DNA of 64,000 nucleotides, taken from the NCBI RefSeq assembly GCF_004765605.1, contig NZ_SRLC01000001.1, forward strand, positions 372,001 to 436,000. Reading direction: 5' to 3'. The notes under the pieces were generated by a model, which did not search any database, had not been told where the DNA came from, and saw only the letters and a list, made by a program, of their open reading frames with translations. Shown in pieces: positions 7,384 to 12,538 of this stretch (within the stretch, counting starts at the first letter, position 1; each line of letters starts with the position of its first letter). The stretch is from Hymenobacter aquaticus (GTDB lineage Bacteria; Bacteroidota; Bacteroidia; Cytophagales; Hymenobacteraceae). The translations under genes were made by a program, and so were the position numbers.

Positions 7384-8913
7384 ATGCGCTTCAATCTACC
7401 CTTTCGTAAAGCCGCTACCACCCTCAACCACGAAGGCGCGGTAGCTTACACCCTGACGCCCCAGCTGGAGCTGTACGCGGCCGTGGCCACGACGGCCCTG
7501 AGCGACCAGTTCTACGAAAAAGCCGATACCCGCCTGCGGCGCCTGCGCGAGCTGGTGGCCCGCAACGACCCCGAGTTCGTAGCCCGGCTGGCAGTATACG
7601 CCCGCGAGCAGCTTTACCTGCGCACCGTGCCCCTGGTCTTGACCGTGGAGCTGGCCCGCCAGCACCGCGGCGACAGCCTGGTAAGCCGCCTGGTGGCCCG
7701 GGTGGTGCAGCGCGCCGACGAAATAACTGAGCTGCTGGCCTACTACGCCCAGGCCAACGAGCGGGAAGGGGTGAAAACCCTTAACCGCCTCTCCAAGCAG
7801 GTGCAGAAAGGCCTGGCCCACAGCTTCAACCGGTTCGACGGCTACCAGCTGGCCAAGTACGACCGGGCCGGGCAGGTGCGCCTGCGCGACGCGCTGTTTC
7901 TGGTGCACCCCACGGCCCGCAATTCCGAGCAGCAAGCCTTGTTCGACCAGCTCGTGCAGGGCACCCTGCCCACGCCCTACACCTGGGAAACCGAGCTGTC
8001 GGCTTTGGGGCAGCAAGCCTTTGCCTCGGCTGAGGAGCGCACGGCGGCTTTCCGCGCCACCTGGGAAACTCTCATTGGTAGCGGTAAGCTGGGCTACATG
8101 GCCTTGCTGCGCAACCTGCGCAACATCCTCGAAGCCGGCGTGTCGGCCGGGGCCGTGGAGCGGGTGTGTGCCACGCTGAGCAACGAGCAGGCCGTGAGCC
8201 GTGCCAAGCAGCTGCCCTTCCGTTTTTTGGCCGCTTACCGCGAGGTCTTGGCCTTGCAGTCGGGCTACGTGCCGCTGGTGCTGGAAGCGTTGGAAACGGC
8301 CATTGCCCACAGCGTGGTTAACCTGCGCGGCTTCGCGGCCGATACCCGGGTGGTAGTGGCCTGCGACGTGTCGGGCTCGATGCAGCAACCGGTTTCGGCG
8401 CGCAGCAAGGTGCTGCTCTACGACGTGGGCCTGGTGCTGGGCATGCTCCTGCAAGGCCGCTGCGGGCACGTGGTGACCGGCATGTTCGGCGACACCTGGA
8501 AGCGCATCAGCCTGCCCCGGGGCCGGACCCTGCAAAACGTGCAGGAGTTCTACCGCCGCGAAGGCGAGGTGGGCTACAGCACCAACGGCCACCTGGTTAT
8601 CCAGGACCTGTTGCAGCGCCGGGAGGTGGTCGATAAGGTGATGATCTTCACCGACTGCCAGCTCTGGAACAGCACCAACGACGGCGGTACCCTGGCCCAG
8701 GCCTGGATTGACTACCGCCGCACCGTGGCACCCCGGGCCCGGCTCTACCTCTTCGATCTGGCCGGCCACGGTTCGGCCCCGCTCGAAGTGCGCGAAGGCC
8801 ACGGCGTGGCCCTGATTGCCGGCTGGTCGGATAAAGTGTTCGACGTGCTGCAGGCCCTGGAAAACGGGAACTCGGCGCTGAGCGAAATCGAAAAAATTGA
8901 CTTGTCGATCTGA
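7384..8913 (+). CDS. rsr: Ro60 orthologue (TROVE-vWA RNA-binding protein)
   Basis: A 509-aa protein of the size of animal Ro60 and bacterial Rsr. The N-terminal 300 residues form the all-helical HEAT-like TROVE ring (LRELVARNDPEFVARLAVYA, then GYMALLRNLRNIL and AKQLPFRFLAAY). The C-terminal von Willebrand A domain carries a metal-site DVSGSM near residue 328 and IFTDCQLW near residue 420. Ro60 proteins bind misfolded RNA ends in the central cavity and Y RNAs on the outer surface; in Deinococcus, Y RNA links Rsr to PNPase. Here the gene is followed directly by an array of Y-RNA-like units and then rtcB on the same strand, which strongly supports the call. Confidence 0.95.
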   Translation: MRFNLPFRKAATTLNHEGAVAYTLTPQLELYAAVATTALSDQFYEKADTRLRRLRELVARNDPEFVARLAVYAREQLYLRTVPLVLTVELARQHRGDSLVSRLVARVVQRADEITELLAYYAQANEREGVKTLNRLSKQVQKGLAHSFNRFDGYQLAKYDRAGQVRLRDALFLVHPTARNSEQQALFDQLVQGTLPTPYTWETELSALGQQAFASAEERTAAFRATWETLIGSGKLGYMALLRNLRNILEAGVSAGAVERVCATLSNEQAVSRAKQLPFRFLAAYREVLALQSGYVPLVLEALETAIAHSVVNLRGFAADTRVVVACDVSGSMQQPVSARSKVLLYDVGLVLGMLLQGRCGHVVTGMFGDTWKRISLPRGRTLQNVQEFYRREGEVGYSTNGHLVIQDLLQRREVVDKVMIFTDCQLWNSTNDGGTLAQAWIDYRRTVAPRARLYLFDLAGHGSAPLEVREGHGVALIAGWSDKVFDVLQALENGNSALSEIEKIDLSI

Positions 8914-8919
8914 GGTACT

Positions 8920-8978
8920 GAGAGGGGAGAAGTGCGTTGGCTTCGGCCGCGTAGCGCACGTCTGACATCTCCCTTCTC
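8920..8978 (+). ncRNA. structured RNA element directly after Ro60
   Basis: It begins seven bases after the Ro60 stop. GAGAGGGGAGA (8920-8930) pairs with TCTCCCTTCTC (8968-8978) over 11 bp with one wobble. Inside are GTGCG/CGCAC and a GGC-TTCG-GCC cap. It has the two-part stem of the Y-like units but lacks their TG(C/T)CGT and T(A/C)C(T/A)TCG boxes. It could be a divergent Y RNA, a processing site or an attenuator protecting the rsr mRNA end. Confidence 0.45.
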
Positions 8979-9012
8979 CACCCGGGTCTTTCACCAGATG
9001 TCATCCGAATAC

Positions 9013-9059
9013 GTCGGGGGCCTAAATGCACGGCCAAACGGGCCGGGCCCGCCTCCGAC
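9013..9059 (+). ncRNA. GC-rich hairpin before the Y-RNA-like array
   Basis: GTCGGGGGC (9013-9021) pairs with GCCTCCGAC (9051-9059), one wobble, and encloses GGCC/GGCC around AAACG. A TACTTCG heptamer, the box found in the downstream units, follows at 9060-9066. It may be a degenerate unit or a terminator without a U tract. Confidence 0.35.
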
Positions 9060-9080
9060 TACTTCGGTGACCAACTCTCT

Positions 9081-9218
9081 GGTCAGGTGCCGTAGCCGGG
9101 CGATACTTCGTGGTTAGTTTTCAGGCTGTCCGGCAACGGACGGTTACGGGTTCGAATCCCGCTGAGGCAGCTTCGGCCGCCGCAGGAAAACATTCGCCGG
9201 GTGCCCGTTGCCCTGACC
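9081..9218 (+). ncRNA. Y-RNA-like unit A, with T arm and long variable arm
   Basis: The closing stem GGTCAGG (9081-9087) pairs perfectly with CCTGACC (9212-9218). After the conserved TGCCGTA (9088-9094) comes an inner stem, CCGGGCG with CGCCGGG, holding one G-G mismatch. TACTTCG follows at 9104-9110. A hairpin GTCCG-GCAA-CGGAC (9128-9141) looks like the variable arm of a class II tRNA. The next hairpin, CGGG around TTCGAAT (9147-9161), is a T arm. A hairpin capped by TTCG (9166-9181) takes the place of an acceptor stem. I find no D arm after it, so the tRNA mimic is partial. Ro binding is inferred from architecture and position. Confidence 0.7.
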
Positions 9219-9360
9219 TTACTCAATCCATTTGCCGTTGCATCCGGTGTCGTGGCGAGTGTTACTTCGTTCGCCGAATAGGGACCAGGACCCGCCTGCT
9301 TAGGGCGCAGGAAATCGTACACAGCCGGTTATTGCCCGGACGCCGGCAATGGTTGAGTAA
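9219..9360 (+). ncRNA. Y-RNA-like unit B, without tRNA-like module
   Basis: It follows unit A without a gap. A long irregular closing stem pairs TTACTCAA, CCATT, GCCG and GCATCCGG on the left with CCGGACGC, CGGCAATGG and TTGAGTAA on the right (ending 9360). The conserved boxes TGTCGTG (9248-9254) and TACTTCG (9263-9269) are present. The loop region holds a small hairpin, CCTGC around TTAGGGC, but no TTCGAAT T loop and no D arm. It resembles a plain Y RNA with an altered effector end. Confidence 0.6.
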
Positions 9361-9365
9361 AAAAT

Positions 9366-9496
9366 CCCGCCGGGTGTCGTCGGGAAGCGTTCCATCGGGT
9401 AACAGGTTCGAATCCTGACTTTCGGCGCCAGCACTGGCCGCCGAAAGTCGCTCAGTCTGGTAGAGCACGCGCTTCTCATTCTTTACCCCGGTTGGG
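9366..9496 (+). ncRNA. Y-RNA-like unit C with permuted tRNA-like module
   Basis: Stem CCGGG (9370-9374) pairs with CCCGG (9487-9491). The boxes are TGTCGTC (9375-9381) and TCCATCG (9391-9397). The inner stem GGGAAGCG (9382-9389) pairs with CGCTTCTC (9470-9477). The module is tRNA-like in permuted order: T arm CAGG-TTCGAAT-CCTG (9403-9417), then an acceptor-like hairpin with ten perfect pairs, ACTTTCGGCG (9418-9427) with CGCCGAAAGT (9439-9448), then D arm GCTC-AGTCTGGTA-GAGC (9450-9466). The Y stem takes the place of the anticodon arm. The 3' strand internal loop is ATTCTTTAC. This is one of the clearest units. Confidence 0.8.
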
Positions 9497-9506
9497 CTGG
9501 CTTGAT

Positions 9507-9672
9507 CCATTCTTTTTTCGGGTGCCGTAGGGGCGCAATCCTTCGTCGTTACCTGGTGCCCGCAAGGGCGTGCGGGTTCAACTCCCGCCGGCTCACCACC
9601 CGGTGAGCCGTGGCGAAACGTAGCCGCGCCAGTTGGTAGGGCGCCCCGCTTGTCGCCCCGGAATCAGAATGG
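9507..9672 (+). ncRNA. Y-RNA-like unit D with class II tRNA-like module
   Basis: The boxes TGCCGTA (9523-9529) and TCCTTCG (9539-9545) flank an inner stem, GGGGCG (9530-9535) with CGCCCC (9654-9659). The outer stem is less regular: CCATTCT (9507-9513) with AGAATGG (9666-9672). The module looks like a tRNA-Leu turned inside out: variable arm GCCC-GCAA-GGGC (9558-9569), T arm GCGGG-TTCAACT-CCCGC (9572-9588), a 9-bp acceptor hairpin CGGCTCACC/GGTGAGCCG capped by ACCC (9589-9610), TGGCGAAAC as in Leu D arms, and a D-like hairpin with loop AGTTGGTAG (9626-9644). Confidence 0.75.
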
Positions 9673-9680
9673 AAGAATAC

Positions 9681-9825
9681 CTCGTTGGGTGCCGTAGCCT
9701 AGCCTTACTTCGCACTTTTAATGCCCGGGTCGGGGGTTCGAATCCTCCTCGTCAGTTCACGAATTGGCGGTAGCTCAGCTGGTTAGAGCAGGATAACGGG
9801 CTGGGCGCCCAGTTGCCCCAACGAG
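9681..9825 (+). ncRNA. Y-RNA-like unit E with permuted tRNA-like module
   Basis: The closing stem CTCGTTGGG (9681-9689) pairs perfectly with CCCAACGAG (9817-9825). The inner stem GCCTAGCC (9697-9704) pairs with GGCTGGGC (9799-9806). Boxes are TGCCGTA (9690-9696) and TACTTCG (9706-9712). T arm GGGGG-TTCGAAT-CCTCC (9732-9748) is followed by an 8-bp acceptor-like hairpin, CGTCAGTT/AATTGGCG with a CACG loop (9750-9769). A canonical D arm follows, GCTC-AGCTGGTTA-GAGC (9773-9789). The 3' internal loop is GCCCAGTTGC, close to those of units A and F. No anticodon arm exists. Confidence 0.8.
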
Positions 9826-9836
9826 TTTTGTATAGC

Positions 9837-9917
9837 GTTGTCAGTTGTCAGTTGCTGGTTGTTTGTTGTCAGGTTTTTGCCCGCACTAACAACTGACAAC
9901 GAACAACTGACAACCAA
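9837..9917. repeat. GTTGTCA inverted short-repeat hairpin inside the Y array
   Basis: GTTGTCAGTTGTCAGTTG on the left and CAACTGACAACGAACAACTG on the right are complementary and would form an AT-rich hairpin. All other Y-like units are 0-10 nt apart, but units E and F are 95 nt apart because of this element, so it looks like an insertion. The same kind of element, with other unit sequences, occurs between genes elsewhere in the window. Confidence 0.75.
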
Positions 9918-9920
9918 AAT

Positions 9921-10061
9921 CCTGCTAGTGGTGCCGTCGGGTAGCCTTACTTCGCTTGGGGCGCTGGGGTCGGAGGTTCGAGTCCTTCCTGCCGCGAGGC
10001 AGTAGCCCAGCTGGTTAGAGCACAGCATACTGGCTGCCCACCCAGGTTGCCCACTGGCAGG
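9921..10061 (+). ncRNA. Y-RNA-like unit F with permuted tRNA-like module
   Basis: The closing stem CCTGCTAGTGG (9921-9931) pairs with CCACTGGCAGG (10051-10061) over 11 bp with one wobble. Inner stem GGGTAGCC (9939-9946) pairs with GGCTGCCC (10032-10039). Boxes are TGCCGTC (9932-9938) and TACTTCG (9948-9954). T arm GGAGG-TTCGAGT-CCTTC (9972-9988) leads into a short acceptor-like hairpin, CTGCC/GGCAG, with a GCGA tetraloop (9989-10002). The D arm has loop AGCTGGTTA and GAGC, with one C-A mismatch in its stem (10005-10021). The GNRA cap shows the acceptor end is closed and could not be aminoacylated. Confidence 0.8.
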
Positions 10062-10062
10062 A

Positions 10063-10154
10063 GCCGGGCCGGCAACGGTGTCGTCGGGTAGTATTCCTTC
10101 GTCCTGAAAATACGCTCCGGACTACCCACCTTATCACCCGTTGCCTTAGCCCGG
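10063..10154 (+). ncRNA. compact Y-RNA-like unit G, no tRNA-like module
   Basis: A 92-nt unit and the simplest of the array. GCCGGGC (10063-10069) pairs with GCCCGGC (10148-10154). GGCAACGG (10071-10078) pairs with CCGTTGCC (10138-10145). GGGTAGT (10086-10092) pairs with ACTACCC (10121-10127). TGTCGTC (10079-10085) faces ACCTTATCAC in the internal loop, and TCCTTCG (10095-10101) lies in the apical region. This outer stem, asymmetric conserved loop and inner stem match the plan of the Ro-binding helix of animal Y RNAs. It ends 116 nt before rtcB. Confidence 0.75.
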
Positions 10155-10188
10155 CAACCATTTTCTCTTCTTAAAAAAAACGCGGCCC

Positions 10189-10220
10189 GGCGGCGGCACC
10201 GAACTGTGGGTGCCGCCGCC
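10189..10220 (+). promoter_or_regulatory. strong hairpin in the rtcB leader
   Basis: GGCGGCGGCACC (10189-10200) pairs perfectly with GGTGCCGCCGCC (10209-10220) around 8 nt, 51 bases before the rtcB start. An A-run precedes it and no T-run follows, so on this strand it is not a classical terminator. It may block 3' decay of the Y RNAs, mark a processing point or attenuate rtcB. Confidence 0.5.
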
Positions 10221-10270
10221 CCATTGCCGGCCGTTTTTCCTTCTACCTCACGTCTGCGGACTCCCTTTTT

Positions 10271-11671
10271 ATGGCCCAACAACTACGCGGCAACGACCTT
10301 CGGCAGCTTGGCTTCCCCGAAGGCCGCGCCATCGGCCTTGCCTTAGCTCAGCTCCAGCGCAAGCACCTCAAGAAAATTTCCCTTACCGACCAGTTGGCTT
10401 TGCTTCAGCACCTGCTGGCCGCGCCTCACGACTTCGCCACTCACCTCGACTGGAGCCACGTGGCCGCCGCCCTGCTGCCGCCTCCGTCCCGCCACCTCGA
10501 GCTGGTGGCCCGCAAGCCCTACGCCCTCTACGGGGCCGAGCACATCGAGCCCGGCGCCCTGCACCAGATGGACACGGCCATGAAGCTGCCCGTTACCGTC
10601 GCCGGGGCCCTGATGCCCGACGCCCACCACGGCTACGGCCTGCCCATCGGGGGCGTACTGGCTACCGATAACGCGGTGATTCCCTACGCCGTGGGCGTCG
10701 ACATCGGGTGCCGCATGGCGCTGTCGGTGTTTGCTTTGCCGCCCAAATTTATCAGTCAGCGGGTCCAGGAATTGCAGAAGCTACTGCTCGACAACACCCG
10801 CTTCGGTAACCGCACCGGCTTCGACCGGGGCAAAAAGCTCGGCCACGCCGTGCTGGACAGCGCCACCTTCCGCGACGTACCCTTCCTGCGCAACAAGCAG
10901 GCAACGGCCGCCGAGCAAATCGGCACCTCGGGCTCGGGCAACCACTTCGTCGAGTTCGGCGTGGTCGACATCACCGACCCGACCAACGAAATGGGCCTGC
11001 CCGTGGGTCAGTACGTGGGCCTGCTCTCGCACTCGGGCTCCCGCGGGCTGGGCGCCAGCGTGGCCAACCACTACACCAAGCTGGCCATGGAAAACTGCCA
11101 GTTGCCCAACGAGGCTAAGCACCTGGCCTGGCTGGGCCTCGACGGGGAGCTGGGCCAGGAGTACTGGGCGGCCATGACCCTGGCCGGCGACTACGCCTCG
11201 GCCTGCCACGACCAGATTCACCACCGCCTGGCCAAGGCCCTGGGCGAGCGGCCCCTGGCCAAAGTGGAAAACCACCATAACTTCGCCTGGCAGGAGCGCA
11301 TGCAGGATGGCCGCGAGGTTATCGTGCACCGCAAGGGCGCCACGCCGGCCGGGGCGGGCGTGCTGGGCATCATTCCCGGCTCGATGACGGCCCCCGGCTT
11401 TATCGTGCGCGGCCGGGGCGTGGCCGAGTCGCTGGGCTCGGCTTCCCACGGCGCGGGTCGGCTGATGTCGCGCACCCGGGCCAAGCAGGAGCTCAGCGAG
11501 GCCCAGGTGCGCCAGCACCTGAAAGCCCACGACGTGGTGTTGCAGGGTGGGGGCGTCGACGAAGCGCCGATGGCCTACAAGGACATCCACCAGGTGATGC
11601 AAAGCCAACAGGAGCTGGTGGACGTGCTGGGCTCGTTCACGCCCAAAATCGTGCGCATGGACGGGGCCTAA
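10271..11671 (+). CDS. rtcB: RNA ligase RtcB
   Basis: A 466-aa protein, full length. RtcB joins RNA ends bearing 2',3'-cyclic phosphate or 3' phosphate to 5'-OH ends using GTP and Mn2+. Conserved motifs are in order: MPDAHHGYGLPIGGV near residue 115, VGVDIGCRM near 141 (metal Cys), GTSGSGNHFVEF near 217, LSHSGSRGLG, VENHHNFAW (metal His residues) and ASHGAGR, whose His near 393 forms the GMP adduct. It is the last gene of the PcfJ-Ro60-Y array cluster. No rtcA cyclase or archease follows in the window. In Salmonella the rsr and rtcBA genes share an operon, so the pairing is established; here the RNAs between them are more numerous. Confidence 0.97.
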   Translation: MAQQLRGNDLRQLGFPEGRAIGLALAQLQRKHLKKISLTDQLALLQHLLAAPHDFATHLDWSHVAAALLPPPSRHLELVARKPYALYGAEHIEPGALHQMDTAMKLPVTVAGALMPDAHHGYGLPIGGVLATDNAVIPYAVGVDIGCRMALSVFALPPKFISQRVQELQKLLLDNTRFGNRTGFDRGKKLGHAVLDSATFRDVPFLRNKQATAAEQIGTSGSGNHFVEFGVVDITDPTNEMGLPVGQYVGLLSHSGSRGLGASVANHYTKLAMENCQLPNEAKHLAWLGLDGELGQEYWAAMTLAGDYASACHDQIHHRLAKALGERPLAKVENHHNFAWQERMQDGREVIVHRKGATPAGAGVLGIIPGSMTAPGFIVRGRGVAESLGSASHGAGRLMSRTRAKQELSEAQVRQHLKAHDVVLQGGGVDEAPMAYKDIHQVMQSQQELVDVLGSFTPKIVRMDGA

Positions 11672-11729
11672 CGACTAGTCAGTGAGAAGAAGAGGCGTCG
11701 GTTGGCACCTCTTCTTTTTTGTCCAAAAC

Positions 11730-11982
11730 GCCAAAGCCCGGTCACGATGTTCCAAAGCGTGGTCACGATGTTCCAAAGCTCGGACCCAATCGTCCAAAGC
11801 CCGGGCGCAGTTGTCCAAAGCACGGCCCCAATCATCCAAAGTTCGGGCGCAGTTGTCCAAAGCACGGCCCCGGTCATCCAAAGCCCGGACCCGATTGTCC
11901 AAAGCCTCGCCTCAACCATCCAAAGCCCGGCCGCACTGCTCCAAAACTGGGTCTTGACGCTTCAAAGCCCGGCCGCAACCTC
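11730..11982. repeat. twelve 21-bp tandem repeats
   Basis: About 12 diverged copies of a 21-bp unit, roughly TCCAAAGCCCGGNCGCANTTG, run in tandem. Because 21 is a multiple of three, several frames stay open and encode heptapeptide repeats, for example RALDNCA on the minus strand or PKPGRSC on the plus strand. I do not treat these as proven genes. No spacers vary as in CRISPR: the whole unit repeats. Confidence 0.9.
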
Positions 11983-12004
11983 CTAAAGCGAATACGCAAA
12001 CGGT

Positions 12005-12096
12005 GTAGAGACGCGTATTCGCGTCTCCTCGTTGAACGACTGGTAGCGCGCCGTAGCAACCTCAGCAACGACTGAGACGCGAATACGCGTCTCTAC
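12005..12096. repeat. palindromic GTAGAGACGC element, copy 1
   Basis: Two inverted ends, each itself a palindrome (GTAGAGACGCGTATTCGC at 12005 and its complement ending 12096), enclose GTTGAACGA and about 45 nt. The layout resembles REP/BIME or small non-autonomous elements. Related copies are at 12155, 48263 and, as half an element, 59631. Confidence 0.85.
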
Positions 12097-12154
12097 ATTT
12101 CTTCTCCTGCACCTAAAGCAATTCCCCGGTGAGTGTACAGGCCGGGTAGCGGCG

Positions 12155-12253
12155 GTAGAGACGCAACATCTTGCGTCTCGTCGTTGAACGACTCGCACCA
12201 ACGCCCGGCCCGGCTATTGTTCAACGAGGAGACGCAAGATGTTGCGTCTCTAC
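12155..12253. repeat. palindromic GTAGAGACGC element, copy 2
   Basis: Ends GTAGAGACGCAACATCTTGC and the inverted counterpart closing at TCTCTAC surround GTTGAACGA and, inverted, TTCAACGAG. It lies directly after copy 1 and directly before a broken oxygenase gene. Confidence 0.85.
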
Positions 12254-12293
12254 AGCGTGGACACCCACTTGGAAACTGCACCGATCTACTCCC

Positions 12294-12433
12294 GTGCAAT
12301 ACACCCAGCTCACCGACTCCATCTTCCTGCTCGAGGACTTCCTCACCCGCCCGGAGTGCCTGGGCTACACCAGGGCGTCAAGTACGTGCTGCGCTCCGAC
12401 GTGATGTACCGCACCCTCACCAGCCACTGGTAA
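12294..12433 (+). pseudogene. 2OG-Fe(II) oxygenase remnant with internal deletion
   Basis: A GTG-started piece reads QYTQLTDSIFLLEDFLTRP, typical of the N-terminus of prolyl-4-hydroxylase-like 2OG-Fe(II) oxygenases. After about 30 codons the frame shifts into GVKYVLRSDVMYR, the typical C-terminal strand of the same family, and stops at 12431-12433. The 150 or more residues between, with the HxD...H iron site, are gone. The repeat element ending 41 bp upstream may be connected with the deletion. It is non-functional as it stands. Confidence 0.65.
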
Positions 12434-12538
12434 GGCCCCGCGCCCAAAGCGGCAAACAGCCCTGGCCGGCGGGGGCAGGCAGACGTTGGATTAGGGGAAC
12501 TCCGTACCTTGGACCTGCTTCTCTCCCCGGCCGGTTTC

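Noticed and set aside
9110..9510. Protein-coding frames of 80-100 codons across the Y array
   Set aside because: They lie on both strands, overlap structured units and have no recognisable domains or consistent composition; they follow from high GC.
9403..10021. Canonical tRNA genes, because D-arm and T-arm sequences are clear
   Set aside because: The arms occur in the order T, acceptor-like, D; the acceptor ends are closed by short loops; no anticodon stem-loop is present. These cannot be charged tRNAs.
9366..10061. Permuted tRNA genes of the algal/archaeal type, joined by RtcB into working tRNAs
   Set aside because: True permuted tRNA genes still encode an anticodon and a processing motif there. 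Here the place is taken by the Y stem with conserved boxes, so mimicry fits better. An RNA-circularisation role for RtcB on these RNAs was considered, but nothing in the sequence supports it directly.
11668..11919. Minus-strand 83-codon ORF over the 21-bp array as a gene
   Set aside because: At least three frames on each strand stay open because the unit length is divisible by three, so an open frame is not evidence. Kept only as a repeat.
11730..11982. CRISPR array
   Set aside because: The whole 21-bp unit repeats with point differences; there are no constant repeats with unique spacers and no cas genes.
10271..12500. rtcA, archease or rtcR downstream of rtcB
   Set aside because: I looked for an RNA cyclase, archease or sigma-54 regulator near rtcB and found only repeats and an oxygenase remnant; the cluster lacks these known partners in this window.
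12481..12538. TTG at 12509 as the HTCS start
   Set aside because: The ATG at 12539 gives a good signal peptide directly; the extra ten residues are not typical.
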